Part shown: positions 19,309 through 30,745 of the stretch, one piece after another
How positions within the stretch are numbered: the first letter of the stretch is position 1
How the letters are laid out: the number at the start of each line of letters is the position of its first letter
NCBI RefSeq assembly: GCF_001591005.1
Contig: NZ_BCTY01000010.1
Span: 22,925-86,924 of the forward strand
Length of the DNA: 64,000 nucleotides
Reading direction: 5' to 3'
From: Sphingomonas sanguinis NBRC 13937
GTDB taxonomy: Bacteria; Pseudomonadota; Alphaproteobacteria; Sphingomonadales; Sphingomonadaceae
The notes under the pieces: model-generated
Seen by the model: only the letters and a program-made list of their open reading frames with translations
Databases searched by the model: none
Told to the model about the DNA's origin: nothing
Made by a program: the position numbers and the translations under genes

Positions 19309-19850
19309 ACCGCTATGACCGCTATACCCTGCCGATGCGGCTGCTCCACTGGACGCGAGGCCCGCTGATCCTCGGGCTGATCGCGCTGGGCTGGACGATG
19401 ACGTCGCTGCCCGACAGCACCGCCGCCAAGTTCGAATGGATGTATCCCGTCCACAAGGAATTCGGTGTGCTGGCCTTCCTGATCGGCTCCCTCGCGCTGA
19501 TCGTACGCAGCCGTTCCGCCCTGCCCCATCATCCCGCCGGGCTGGCTCGGTGGGAGGTCATGCTGTCGAGCATTGTTCAATATGCGATGCTGGTGCTGGC
19601 AATCGTCGTGCCGTTGATGGGCTATGCCATGTCCAGCTCGTTTACCCAGAGCGACGGGGTCCCGTTCTTCGTCACCGACCTGCCCGAGTTGCTGCCCAAG
19701 AACGACCGCGCCTTCGCGCTGTTCGCTCTCGCGCACAAGACACTGGCCTACACGTTGCTGGGGCTGGTCGTGCTGCACGTCATGGGTGTTCTCAAGCATC
19801 GTTTCCTCGATCGCGGCCAGGCTGCCGACGTCCTGCCCCGGATGCTGTGA
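19305..19850 (+). CDS. Cytochrome b561 family protein
   Basis: This 181-aa membrane protein has four expected helices and His residues placed as haem ligands: His in MRLLHWTRGPLILG, His in YPVHKEFGVLAFL, and two more near the C-terminus in ALAHKTLAYTLLGLVVLHVMG. YceJ/CybB-type proteins move electrons between quinol and periplasmic acceptors. Its ATG overlaps the OMF stop by 4 bp, so it is co-transcribed with the RND efflux genes, an unusual partner. A role in protecting the membrane during efflux is only a guess. Confidence 0.9.
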   Translation: MNRYDRYTLPMRLLHWTRGPLILGLIALGWTMTSLPDSTAAKFEWMYPVHKEFGVLAFLIGSLALIVRSRSALPHHPAGLARWEVMLSSIVQYAMLVLAIVVPLMGYAMSSSFTQSDGVPFFVTDLPELLPKNDRAFALFALAHKTLAYTLLGLVVLHVMGVLKHRFLDRGQAADVLPRML

Positions 19851-19863
19851 GCCGGCCGTTCCG

Positions 19864-20289
19864 ATGGAGCATGGCTCAGCGGGCGTGGACCCCGGTCCCG
19901 GCTGGCAGTGGCGCTTCTGGTCGATCTTTGCCGGACAGTCGCTGTCGCTGATCGGCTCGGCGATGACGCAGTTCGTGCTGATCTGGTGGATCACCGACAC
20001 GACCGGCGACCTGGGTGCGCTAGCGACCGCCGGGCTGGTGGCGCTGCTGCCCCAGGCGCTGCTGGGGCCGGTCGGGGGAACGCTCGCCGATCGCTACAGC
20101 AGCCGGATGCTGATGATCGTGTCCGACCTAGCAGCGGCCTTGTGCATCATGGTCCTGATCGCCTTGTTTCTGAGCGGCGGGATCGCCTTGTGGCATATCT
20201 ATCTGGCGATGTTCGTCCGCAGCGGACTGGCTCATTCTCGTATTTCGCAGCAGTCGTGGGATCGAGCTACCCTTCGCAGATTGTGCTGA
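19864..20289 (+). pseudogene. Truncated MFS transporter (EntS-like) cut by a low-GC scar
   Basis: The first about 120 residues look like an MFS_3/enterobactin-exporter family protein: WRFWSIFAGQSLSLIGSAMTQFVLIWW, the loop motif GGTLADRYSSRMLMIVSD, then LWHIYLAMFVRS. Similarity stops at about 20225, where the frame turns into an unrelated tail (SRISQQSWDRATLRRLC) and ends at 20289. Real members are about 400 aa, so roughly two thirds are missing. It starts 14 bp after the b561 gene and belonged to that operon. The break coincides with a drop in GC and the start of the tRNA-Ser flank, consistent with an integration or deletion event. Confidence 0.8.
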
Positions 20290-20677
20290 CCTATGCGATA
20301 TTTCGACACGTGACGCGTGCTGCTAGCAATCGAGATTTTCGTCATTCCCTATCGCAGAACGGAAACGAATTGAGCTAGCGCAAATACTAAACGAAACGGA
20401 CGCTCGTATCGTATCCGTTGGGCGATCAACCATCATTCGGTTGCTTTACGCTCTCGACGCAAATGACGATTTTGATGCGAGCGGGTCTTGCCCGGACGAG
20501 CAATGATCGTCTGAGCATTAACGAAACGGTCGTACGGTCACCAAGCCACCCTCGGAACTGCCCCGCGAAGGCTTCGCCAGCGTTCGCGTTCGGCCGGGCA
20601 AAACCAAATCAAAAGTGGGCATGAATGTGGGCACAAGATCATTGTTTTAGATTTTATCTAGTAAAATCAACGAGACC
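20290..20677. other. Low-GC 388-bp region between truncated MFS gene and tRNA-Ser
   Basis: No intact gene is visible. The DNA is clearly less GC-rich than its surroundings (for example ATTGTTTTAGATTTTATCTA at 20641). A plus-strand frame with no start, ending in a TAG near 20650, encodes VRPGKTKSKVGMNVGTRSLF. Its GxxVGT-like end is reminiscent of the C-termini of some integrases, but this is weak. The region lies on the 3' side of the tRNA, where tRNA-targeting elements insert. I read it as a scar of a lost mobile element. No promoter or hairpin stands out. Confidence 0.45.
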
Positions 20678-20768
20678 TGGCGGAGCGGGAGGGATTCGAA
20701 CCCTCGATACGGTTTTGCCGTATACTCACTTTCCAGGCGAGCGCCTTCGACCACTCGGCCACCGCTCC
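20678..20768 (-). tRNA. tRNA-Ser (anticodon GGA)
   Basis: A 91-nt class II tRNA on the minus strand. The acceptor stem is GGAGCGG paired with CCGCTCC, followed by the G discriminator and an encoded CCA. The D arm is GCCGAGTGG and the anticodon loop CTGGAAA gives GGA (decoding UCC/UCU). A long variable arm (TATACGGCAAAACCGTAT) and the T arm GAGGGTTCGAATCCCTC complete it. The gene appears intact, which fits use of its 3' end as an integration site without loss of function. Confidence 0.97.
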
Positions 20769-20865
20769 GCATGAGTTCATGCCTGGAACACGCGCCCCTA
20801 ATGCGCTTCCACGTTCCGCGCAAGCGATTGCGTGGGGCGGGGGGACTGGGGCAGTCTTTCGCCCC

Positions 20866-21732
20866 ATGACGATCGCGCTTCTGCTCGCCGCGCTTCTTGC
20901 GCAGGCTTCGCCCGCCCCAGCCCCCGCAGCCCAACCCGGCGATCCGCTGCCCGGCGACTGGATCGCAGTGCCGGACGACGAGATCCTGGTCTTCACCCTG
21001 TCGAATGGACGGACGGTGACGATGCGGCTCGCCCCGACGCAGGCGCCGGTCCATGTCGCCAATATCCGCAAGCTGGCGCGGACGCACTGGTGGGACGCAG
21101 GCACCAGCGTGTACCGGGTGCAGGAGAATTACGTCGCGCAATGGGGCGACGCGACCGAGAAGAAGCCGCTGCCGACCGCCATCGTCGCCAATCCCCCCGC
21201 CGAATATGACCAGCCCGGCAATAGTGCGGTGGCGCGGCTGAGCAAGCCCGATCCCTATTCGAGCTGGGACGGCTATAGCCGCGACGGCTGGCCGCTGGCG
21301 GGCAATGCGACGAGCGAGTGGATTCCGCATTGCTATGGCATGGTCGGGGTCGCGCGTGATCTGGCGCCGAGCACGGGGACGGGGGCCGAGCTCTATACGC
21401 TGATCGGCCATTCGCCGCGCGCGCTGGACCGCAATGTTGCGGTCGTCGGTCGGATCGTCGACGGCATGGACGCGCTGTCGACCCTGCCGCGCGGGACGGG
21501 CGACCTGGGCTTCTATAAGGACGAGGGTCAGCGCCTGCCCATCGTGTCGGCACGGCTGGCCAGCGACATTCCCGCCGCCGAGCGCCCGCATTACCAGTAT
21601 CGCGAGACGGTCTCGCCGCGCTTCGCCGCCTGGATCAAGGCGCGGGAGAATCGGAAGAACGACTTCTTCACCGTACCGGCGGGGGGTGTGGATATCTGCG
21701 CGGCGCTGCCGCCGGTGCGCAAGGCACCCTGA
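20866..21732 (+). CDS. Secreted cyclophilin-type peptidyl-prolyl isomerase
   Basis: This 288-aa protein has a signal peptide (MTIALLLAALLAQASPAPA) followed by a cyclophilin-like beta-barrel. Conserved segments include TVTMRLAPTQAPVHVANIRKLA, YRVQENYVAQWGD and, later, GMVGVARDLAPSTGTGAELY. It should act in the periplasm on proline bonds during envelope protein folding. The active-site Arg/Phe pattern is not the canonical FHRVI; it reads YRVQENYV, so the activity may be altered. An upstream ATG at 20779 would overlap the tRNA promoter region and hide the signal peptide, so 20866 is used. Confidence 0.88.
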   Translation: MTIALLLAALLAQASPAPAPAAQPGDPLPGDWIAVPDDEILVFTLSNGRTVTMRLAPTQAPVHVANIRKLARTHWWDAGTSVYRVQENYVAQWGDATEKKPLPTAIVANPPAEYDQPGNSAVARLSKPDPYSSWDGYSRDGWPLAGNATSEWIPHCYGMVGVARDLAPSTGTGAELYTLIGHSPRALDRNVAVVGRIVDGMDALSTLPRGTGDLGFYKDEGQRLPIVSARLASDIPAAERPHYQYRETVSPRFAAWIKARENRKNDFFTVPAGGVDICAALPPVRKAP

Positions 21733-21762
21733 TCGGTTCGGGTCTACCCCTAAGTAAAAGAA

Positions 21763-21783
21763 GGGCCGCCATCCCGGCGGCCC
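21763..21783. terminator. Bidirectional terminator between cyclophilin and acs genes
   Basis: A perfect 8-bp stem GGGCCGCC (21763-21770) and GGCGGCCC (21776-21783) with a 5-base loop lies between two convergent genes. The flanks are AAAAGAA on one side and CCTTCC on the other, so it could stop transcription from both sides. Confidence 0.7.
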
Positions 21784-21792
21784 CCTTCCCGA

Positions 21793-23745
<1,953 letters not shown>

Positions 23746-24043
23746 GTCTGTCTCTCTCCTGTCTTTCCAACATCCTTAGCAGTCCAACATGGCACCTGCC
23801 TATCGGCTCCGTGACAAAGTGCTTCGCGGACCGGCCGCGCCGCAAGGAGTGTAGCGGTGCAAAATGTCGTTGCGTTGACGACCCATCTTCACAATCCCTG
23901 CCCATCACGATCAAGACAAGATACAGACGAACGAAAATTTTCATCCATACAGAGCAAGATACGGTGAACACCCTCTGTTCCTCCGGGCCAAGCAACGCTA
24001 CAGCGAGCGGAGGCCAGGTTTCGGAGGGGGAAACGAACCGAGC

Positions 24044-26572
24044 ATGATCGCGACTGCCCACGACTCTGCCGACATCCCGCCCGGCTTCGCCGCTGTTCTG
24101 GCACGAAGTGGCGAGATGGGACGGTTGATCGCGGGATTCGACTGGTCATCGACGCCGCTCGGCCCCATGTCCGGCTGGCCACAAAGTCGCCTGACCGCGA
24201 TCGCGATCATGCTGGCGTCCTCGATTCCCATGGCGACGATCTGGGGGCCGGAGGGCATCCTGATCTACAATGCCGGTTATGCCGCCTTTTCGGGCGATCG
24301 GCATCCGGCAATGCTGGGCAGCCCGCTGGTGCCCTGCTGGCCGGAGGCGGCGGCCTTCAACACGCAGGTGTTGGCCGAAGGGTTGAGCGGGCGCACGCTT
24401 GCCTTTCGCGACCAGGCGATGATGCTGGGCCAGAGGGGGGCGGCGCAGCAGCACTGGCTGGACCTGGACTATACCCCGATCGCCGACGAGAACGGCCATC
24501 CCGCGGGCATCATGGCGACCGTGATCGACAGCAGCGCCCGGATGCGCGACCGGCAGGAGCGCGAGAGCGCCCTGTCCGCCGCGCGCGAGAGCGAAGCCCG
24601 CTTCCGCAACGTCGCCGACTATGCGCCGATGATCATGTGGGTCACCGATCCGCAGGGACATTGCACCTATATGAACCGCGCGTGGCAGGTGCAGACCGGC
24701 CAAGCCGTGGAGGACGGCCTGGCCTTCGGCTGGGTGAAGATGCTCCATCCCGACGATCGCCAGCCGGTCGAGAACGCCTTCCGCACCGCGATCGCGCAGG
24801 TCGACTCGTTCCAGATCGAGTTTCGCCTGGCCCAGGCCGAGGGTGGCTATCGCTGGATGATGGTCACGGCGATGCCGCGCTTCGACGATGACGAAACCTA
24901 TCTGGGTATGGTCGGGTCGGTCATCGACATCGACGAGCGCCGCCGCGCCGAAGCGACGCTGCGCGACGTCAATGCCGTGCTGGAACGCCGCGTCATGGAG
25001 GCGCTGGCCGAGCGCAAGCTGTTCGCCGACATCATCGATTCGACCGGTACGCTGGTCCAGGTGCTGGGCTTCGACCATCGCTATCTGGCGATCAACCGCG
25101 CGGCAGCCGAGGATTTCGAGCGGTTGTTCGGCACTCGCCCGCAGATCGGCCAGCATAAGAGCGACGCGATGGCCGGGCGGCCCGAAATCCTGTCGGTGAT
25201 GCGTGACTATTGGACGCGCGCGCTGGCGGGCGAGGAGTTCGCGGTCATCCAGGCGCTGGACGATCTGGCTGGCGAGCGGCGGCATTACGAGCTGAGCTTC
25301 AGCCCGCTGGTCTCGACCGAGGGGACACCGATCGGCGCCTATCAGTTCGCGACCGACGTCTCGGACCGGCTGGCGCAGCAGGAACGGCTGCACGACATGG
25401 AGGCGCAATTGCGCCAGAGCCAGAAGATGGAGGCGGTCGGCCAGCTGACCGGCGGCATCGCGCACGACTTCAACAACCTGCTGCAGGTCGTGGTCGGCAA
25501 TCTGGAGATGCTCGACCGCTTCCTGCCGGAGGGCGACAATCCGCGCGCCAGGCGGGTCGCGACCAACGCGATGACCGGGGCCAAGCGCGCCGCGACGCTG
25601 ACCCAGCGGCTGCTCGCCTTCTCCCGGCGCCAGCCGCTGGCGCCGCAATCGGTCGATACGCCACGCCTGGTCGAGGGGCTGTCCGACCTGCTGACCCGCA
25701 CGCTGGGCGAGCAGGTCAGCCTGACGGTCGACGCCGCCCCCGACCTCTGGGCGGTCGAGGCCGATCCCAACCAGCTGGAAAGCGCGATCCTGAACCTGGC
25801 GGTCAATGCGCGCGACGCGATGCCGCATGGCGGCACCCTGTCGATCACGATGCGCAACGCCACGCTCGACGGACTGGCGACGATGGCGGCGGGGCCGGTG
25901 CCCTATCCCACCGATCCGGGCGATTATGTCGCCATCCATGTCAGCGATACCGGCACCGGCATGGACCGTGCGACGCTGGGCCGCGTGTTCGAGCCGTTCT
26001 TCACGACCAAGGAGGTCGGCAAGGGAACGGGGCTGGGCCTGTCGATGGTCTATGGTTTCGCCAAACAGTCGGGCGGCCAGGTGCAGATCGAATCCACGCC
26101 GGGCGAGGGCACCTGCGTCACCCTGTTCCTGCCGCGTTTCCAGGGCACCGCCACCGCCCCGGCGGAGGCCGCCTCGCCCATCCAGCGTCCGACCCACGGG
26201 TCGGAGACGATCCTGGTGGTCGAGGATGACGCCGATGTCCGCGCCTATTCGACCGAGGCTTTACGCGAACTGGGCTATGACGTGCTGGAGGCGGAGGACG
26301 GTGCCTCGGCGCTGGCCTTGCTCGACGCGCCCGAGGCGAGCCGAATCGCACTGCTGTTTTCCGACGTGGTGCTGCCGGGCGGGATGACCGGCGCCGACCT
26401 CGCCTCCGCCGCGCGTTCGCTGCACCCGGAGCTCAAGGTCCTGTTCACCACCGGCTATGCCCGCGACGTGATCGTCCATGGCGGACGGCTGGACGCAGGC
26501 GTCGCGCTGATCACCAAACCCTTCGACTTTGCCGACCTGGCCGCGCGTATCCGGGCTATGCTCGACGGCTGA
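24044..26572 (+). CDS. Hybrid sensor histidine kinase (three PAS, HisKA, HATPase, REC)
   Basis: This 842-aa cytoplasmic protein has no membrane helix. PAS-like domains occupy about residues 40-165, 185-305 and 325-450; the second reads RFRNVADYAPMIMWVTDPQG. The H-box GGIAHDFNNLLQVVVGN (His474) follows, then the HATPase (ILNLAVNARDAMPHGG, VSDTGTGMD, GKGTGLGLSMVYGFAK). A C-terminal receiver ends the protein, with Asp774 in LLFSDVVLPGGMTG. The GGIAHDFNNLL type is common in sphingomonads. No cognate output gene is adjacent. The receiver makes an internal phosphorelay possible. It overlaps the convergent diguanylate cyclase gene by 17 bp. Confidence 0.93.
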   Translation: MIATAHDSADIPPGFAAVLARSGEMGRLIAGFDWSSTPLGPMSGWPQSRLTAIAIMLASSIPMATIWGPEGILIYNAGYAAFSGDRHPAMLGSPLVPCWPEAAAFNTQVLAEGLSGRTLAFRDQAMMLGQRGAAQQHWLDLDYTPIADENGHPAGIMATVIDSSARMRDRQERESALSAARESEARFRNVADYAPMIMWVTDPQGHCTYMNRAWQVQTGQAVEDGLAFGWVKMLHPDDRQPVENAFRTAIAQVDSFQIEFRLAQAEGGYRWMMVTAMPRFDDDETYLGMVGSVIDIDERRRAEATLRDVNAVLERRVMEALAERKLFADIIDSTGTLVQVLGFDHRYLAINRAAAEDFERLFGTRPQIGQHKSDAMAGRPEILSVMRDYWTRALAGEEFAVIQALDDLAGERRHYELSFSPLVSTEGTPIGAYQFATDVSDRLAQQERLHDMEAQLRQSQKMEAVGQLTGGIAHDFNNLLQVVVGNLEMLDRFLPEGDNPRARRVATNAMTGAKRAATLTQRLLAFSRRQPLAPQSVDTPRLVEGLSDLLTRTLGEQVSLTVDAAPDLWAVEADPNQLESAILNLAVNARDAMPHGGTLSITMRNATLDGLATMAAGPVPYPTDPGDYVAIHVSDTGTGMDRATLGRVFEPFFTTKEVGKGTGLGLSMVYGFAKQSGGQVQIESTPGEGTCVTLFLPRFQGTATAPAEAASPIQRPTHGSETILVVEDDADVRAYSTEALRELGYDVLEAEDGASALALLDAPEASRIALLFSDVVLPGGMTGADLASAARSLHPELKVLFTTGYARDVIVHGGRLDAGVALITKPFDFADLAARIRAMLDG

Positions 26573-27713
26573 ACCGTTGGGCGGGCGGGGCTACGATGTC
26601 CGGCCGGGGCGGCGTTGCGTCCGGTCCGCGAACGCCGCCCCCCGCGCGCTTGACGGCATAGGAGCGTTCATCGGCCTGATGGATCAGCGTCTCGAACTTC
26701 GCCTCGGGCAACAGCCCGATCGCATAGCCGAGACTGAGGCCGACCGAGATCGTCTGGTCAGGCCCCAGGTCGCAGGGACGGGTCAGTTGCTTGTGGATGC
26801 GATGGGCCAGCGCCCTTCCGGCCGCTTCGTCCCCGCGTTGCACCATGACGAACTCATCGCCACCGGTCCGCGCGACGATGATGTCGTCGTGTACGCTCGC
26901 CTGGATACGTGAGGCCAGCACCGCCAGCACGCGGTCGCCTGCGCTGTGACCGAACCGGTCATTCACCTCCTTGAAACCGTCCAGGTCGAAGGCGTGGACG
27001 ACAACCGTCTGCCCGCTGTCGGCGGCCAGCGCCTCAAAGGCCTCCCGCAGGCCCAGCCGATTGAACAGGCCAGTCAACGGATCGCGCCGTGCCAGACTTT
27101 CCAACTCCAGGCGAAGCGCGACTGCTCGACGGGCCGTAGCATGAACGAAGGCGACGCTCTGAAGCCCGGCGATCGCGAAGACGGCTAGGAATAGGGCGAC
27201 GAAGACGTGACGCGGGCCGAGCAGCGCCGTGGCGAGCGCATTGGGCAGCACCAGGCACAGGATGCCGGTACTGGCAATCCAGGGCCGAACCGACAGCCGA
27301 GCGATCAGTCCCGCGCTATAGCCAAAGGCGATGGCGACCGGCAGCAGGTGAAGCGCCGTCTCAGGCAGCATATAGATCGCGATCGAAAACAGGCTGATCG
27401 ACACGCATACCGCGATCGTCGTGACGGCGTGAAGCCACTCGCACCGCTGCAGCATCTCCAGCGGCGCAGCGCAGTAGGCGGCGCGGTGGCGTTGATGATG
27501 GAGGATCATGCCGATCTTCACGAGGCTCACCGCCACGCAAAGCACGTTGGTGACGATCGCCAGGACATTGGGCACGACCAGCCAGATATACAGGCCGGTC
27601 GCAGCCATCATGCCGGACAGGATGACCATGGGCACGACATTGTCGGCCAGAGCGTCTACGAGTTCGCGATAGACAGGTTCCGTTTCCTTCTGTCGCAACA
27701 CCACATTCCCCAA
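26556..27713 (-). CDS. Membrane diguanylate cyclase (GGDEF)
   Basis: This protein of up to 385 aa makes cyclic di-GMP from two GTP. The N-terminal half is a hydrophobic sensor with about five to six predicted helices (residues about 25-200). The GGDEF domain follows (RRDPLTGLFNRLGLREAFEAL, AFDLDGFKEVNDRFGHSAGDRVL), with an intact active-site GGDEF at residues 284-288. No RxxD inhibitory I-site is visible five residues before it, so product inhibition may be absent. The start at 27713 would be TTG with only a weak ribosome site, so the real N-terminus is uncertain. It converges on the hybrid kinase gene with a 17-bp overlap. Confidence 0.88.
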   Translation of the reverse strand: MGNVVLRQKETEPVYRELVDALADNVVPMVILSGMMAATGLYIWLVVPNVLAIVTNVLCVAVSLVKIGMILHHQRHRAAYCAAPLEMLQRCEWLHAVTTIAVCVSISLFSIAIYMLPETALHLLPVAIAFGYSAGLIARLSVRPWIASTGILCLVLPNALATALLGPRHVFVALFLAVFAIAGLQSVAFVHATARRAVALRLELESLARRDPLTGLFNRLGLREAFEALAADSGQTVVVHAFDLDGFKEVNDRFGHSAGDRVLAVLASRIQASVHDDIIVARTGGDEFVMVQRGDEAAGRALAHRIHKQLTRPCDLGPDQTISVGLSLGYAIGLLPEAKFETLIHQADERSYAVKRAGGGVRGPDATPPRPDIVAPPAQRFSRRA

Positions 27714-27926
27714 CGCTCACCACCAACACTAATCTATGTTTAGTCAGACTGGGTCAACAGCCCTTTAAGGCGTTCGCCCATATCCCTCGATTGGCCCCAT
27801 CAGACCTGTAGCGCACCGATGGGACAGTATAAAAACACGGCCTGTCCAGTTCCTTGGCCATCCTTTTGCCCGACGCATCCGAGTCGGTGGGTTGTGCGTT
27901 GGGCGCTGGGGCATGAAAGGACGGGG

Positions 27927-29576
27927 ATGGCATCGCGGTTTCGGCAATTCTGGAGCGAGGAGGAATGGTCCTTCGCTCCCCATGAACGGCCGACCATTCC
28001 CGGATCGCCGGGCAATTTCGATCATCCCAATCGGCGACGGCTGGCTTATGGCGTCATCGCCGTGCTGATCGGGCTGACCGGTGGCCTCGGCAATGCGCTG
28101 GTCCAGGTCAATACGGTGCAGTTGCAGGGCGCGCTGGGGCTGGACCCGACCGAGATCGCCTGGCTGCCCATCGCCTATGTGATGACCAACGCGTCGATCA
28201 ACCTGTTGCTGATCAAGTTCCGCCAGCAATTCGGTCTGCGGCCCTTCGCACTGCTCTTCTCCGGCCTCTATACGATCCTCGCCTTCGCCCATCTGTTCGT
28301 GCGCGACTTCTCCACTGCGATCGCGGTACGCGCCGCCAGCGGCATGGCGGCGGCGGCCCTGTCGTCGCTGGGCCTCTATTACATGATGCAGGCGCTGCCC
28401 GCGCGCTGGCGGTTGAAGGCGATCGTGCTGGGCATCGGCGTGCCGCAATGCGCCACACCGCTGGCCCGGCTGTTCTCGCCCGAACTGCTCGCCATGTCGC
28501 ATTGGCGCACGCTCTATATGTTCGAGTTCGGGCTGGCGGCGATCAGCCTGGCCTCGATCATTGCGCTGCGCCTGCCGCCGACGCAGAAGGTCAAGGCGTT
28601 CGAGCCGCTCGATTTCCTGACGTTCGCGCTCTATGCCCCCGCCATCGGGCTGTTTTGCGCGGTCCTGGGCCAGGGGCGGCTGGTCTGGTGGACGCAGGCC
28701 GCGTGGATCGGCTGGGCGCTCGCCATCGCCATCCCCCTGCTCGCCGCTGCGCTCTGGATCGAGCATCATCGCACCAATCCGCTGCTCAACACGCGCTGGC
28801 TGGGCTCGATGGACATCGTCCGATTCGCTATCGTCACGATCATGGCGAGGATCGTGTTTTCGGAGCAGAATTTCGGCGCGGTCGGGCTGTTGACCACGCT
28901 GGGCCAGAATAACGACCAGTTCGGCACGCTATTCGCCATCGCCTTCATCGCCTCGATCGCGGGCGTCGTCATGAGCGCGGTGACGCTGGACGTGAACCGG
29001 CTGACCCATCCGGTCATGTTCGCCATCGCGCTGGTCGCGGTCGCCGCCTATGCCGACAGCTTCTCGACCAACCTGACCCGTGCGCCCGAACTGTACGCCA
29101 CCCAGGCGCTGATCGCCTTTTCGACGACCTTCTTCCTCGGCCCGTCGCTGCTGTTCGGCATGACCCGCGCGCTGCAACAGGGGGCGGGGCATGTCATCAG
29201 CTTCATCGCGCTGTTCGGGATGCTCAATTCGGTGGGCGGCCTGGGCGGCACCGCGCTGCTCGGCACCTATCAGACGATCCGCGAAAAGGCGCACAGCGCC
29301 GCCATCGTCCAGAATATAGATCCTACCGACCCGCAGGTGACGCAGCGGATCGCTGCGGGCGGATCGCGCGTGTCGGGCGTGGTCGGCGACCCAACGCTCG
29401 CCCGTGCCGAGGGCGCCGCGCTCCTGTCGCAGGCGGCCACGCGCGAGGCCAATATTCGCGCCTATAACGATGTCTTCCGGCTGGTCGCCGCGCTGGCGGC
29501 CGCCGTCACTCTGTTCCTTGCGCTGCTGACCTGGCGGCGCGCGCGCCGCGCCCGTGCGGCGGAGGCTAAAGCATGA
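27927..29576 (+). CDS. MFS drug exporter, DHA2/EmrB family
   Basis: This 549-aa, 14-helix transporter expels substrates with proton antiport. Recognisable parts are the first helix (VIAVLIGLTGGLGNALVQVN), TEIAWLPIAYVMTNASINLLL and the long C-terminal helices. An acidic/polar loop follows LGTYQTIREKAHSAAIVQNI. The ATG at 27927 was chosen because upstream codons are not conserved in style and a GGACGGGG box precedes it. The next gene is the EmrA-like adaptor with a 4-bp overlap, followed by a NodT-type channel, so the three form an Emr-type tripartite exporter. Confidence 0.9.
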   Translation: MASRFRQFWSEEEWSFAPHERPTIPGSPGNFDHPNRRRLAYGVIAVLIGLTGGLGNALVQVNTVQLQGALGLDPTEIAWLPIAYVMTNASINLLLIKFRQQFGLRPFALLFSGLYTILAFAHLFVRDFSTAIAVRAASGMAAAALSSLGLYYMMQALPARWRLKAIVLGIGVPQCATPLARLFSPELLAMSHWRTLYMFEFGLAAISLASIIALRLPPTQKVKAFEPLDFLTFALYAPAIGLFCAVLGQGRLVWWTQAAWIGWALAIAIPLLAAALWIEHHRTNPLLNTRWLGSMDIVRFAIVTIMARIVFSEQNFGAVGLLTTLGQNNDQFGTLFAIAFIASIAGVVMSAVTLDVNRLTHPVMFAIALVAVAAYADSFSTNLTRAPELYATQALIAFSTTFFLGPSLLFGMTRALQQGAGHVISFIALFGMLNSVGGLGGTALLGTYQTIREKAHSAAIVQNIDPTDPQVTQRIAAGGSRVSGVVGDPTLARAEGAALLSQAATREANIRAYNDVFRLVAALAAAVTLFLALLTWRRARRARAAEAKA

Positions 29577-30745
29577 CCGATACCCGTTCGCCCGTCTCCC
29601 CCACCCCGATGACCGAGGAAGCCGCCGCCGAAGCGGGCGTGCCGCCGCCCGCCCCCGCGCCGGTGCCGCCCCCCGCTCCCACTGCCAGCTGGCGACCACC
29701 GTCGGGCGGCTGGCGGTCACGCGCGCTGATCGTTCTGCTGGTCATCGGGGGCATCGCGGCGGTGCTGGCGGCCTGGCGGCTGCCCCCCTTTTCCAGCGAT
29801 GTGCAGTCGACGGACAATGCCTATGTCCGCGGCCGCACCACCGTGATCGCGCCGCAGGTCAGCGGTTATGTGACGGCCGTGCTGGTCAAGGATTTCGAGA
29901 CGGTGCGCGCCGGGCAACCGCTGGTGAAGATCGACGACCGCATCTATCGCCAGCGCGTGGACCAGGCGACTGCGCAGGTCGATGCCCAAGCGGCGACTTT
30001 GGCCAACAGCCGCCAGACCCAGGCGGCGCGCACCGCCAGCCTCGCCGCGCAGGATGCCGCCGTCGCCAATGCCGAGGCACAGCTGATGCGCGCGCGGGCC
30101 GACATGGCGCGCGTCAACGACTTGGTGACCGATGGATCGGTCAGTTTGCGCGAACGCGACCAGACGCTCGCCTCGCTGCGCCAGGCCCAGGCCGCGCTCC
30201 GCCAGGCCCAGGCCGCGCGCGAGATCGCCCGGCAGGATATCCGCACCGTCGAGGTCGGGCGCGGCGGGCAGAAGGCGGGCGTATCGGGTGCGGAGGCGGC
30301 CCAGCGACTGGCGCAGATCGACCTCGCCAACACGGTCGTCCGCGCCCCCGAAAACGGCCGCCTGTCTGAGGTCGGTGTGCGGCTGGGCCAGTATGTGACG
30401 GCCGGGTCACAGCTGATGTTCCTGGTGCCGCCCGAGACCTGGGTCATCGCCAATTTCAAGGAGGCGCAGACCGCGCGCATGGCGGTGGGCCAGCCCGCCA
30501 GCTTCACCGTCGACGGCCTGAGCAATGCGCGACTGAAGGGCCATGTCGAGCGGATCTCGCCCGCCGCCGGGTCCGAATTCGCGGTGCTGAAGTCGGACAA
30601 CGCCACCGGCAACTTCACCAAGGTGCCGCAGCGTATCGCGGTGCGTATCCGCGTCGATCCGGGCCAGCCGCTCAGCCAGCGGCTGCGTCCCGGCATGTCG
30701 GTGCAGGCCAGCGTCGACACCTCCGGCGGACCGGTGGTGCGATGA
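29573..30745 (+). CDS. EmrA/HlyD-family adaptor protein
   Basis: This 390-aa membrane-fusion protein has a Pro-rich cytoplasmic N-terminus and one membrane helix (about residues 50-66, ALIVLLVIGGIAAVLAAW). The barrel-sandwich motif STDNAYVRGRTTVIAPQVSG, found in EmrA proteins, follows. Long coiled-coil arms cover about residues 110-250 (repeated QAQAALRQAQAAREIARQD), and the C-terminal barrel contains LGQYVTAGSQLMFLVPPETW and VPQRIAVRIRVDPGQPLSQ. The gene overlaps both neighbours by 4 bp, as expected for a tripartite complex made in fixed proportions. Confidence 0.93.
   Translation: MTDTRSPVSPTPMTEEAAAEAGVPPPAPAPVPPPAPTASWRPPSGGWRSRALIVLLVIGGIAAVLAAWRLPPFSSDVQSTDNAYVRGRTTVIAPQVSGYVTAVLVKDFETVRAGQPLVKIDDRIYRQRVDQATAQVDAQAATLANSRQTQAARTASLAAQDAAVANAEAQLMRARADMARVNDLVTDGSVSLRERDQTLASLRQAQAALRQAQAAREIARQDIRTVEVGRGGQKAGVSGAEAAQRLAQIDLANTVVRAPENGRLSEVGVRLGQYVTAGSQLMFLVPPETWVIANFKEAQTARMAVGQPASFTVDGLSNARLKGHVERISPAAGSEFAVLKSDNATGNFTKVPQRIAVRIRVDPGQPLSQRLRPGMSVQASVDTSGGPVVR

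Noticed and set aside
24146..26197. Minus-strand frame opposite the hybrid kinase
   Set aside because: Same reasoning; no domain, and the plus strand encodes a full PAS/HisKA/REC protein.
27755..27820. CCCATC/GATGGG inverted repeat before the MFS exporter gene
   Set aside because: Six-base arms with a 16-base spacer are expected by chance in this GC content.
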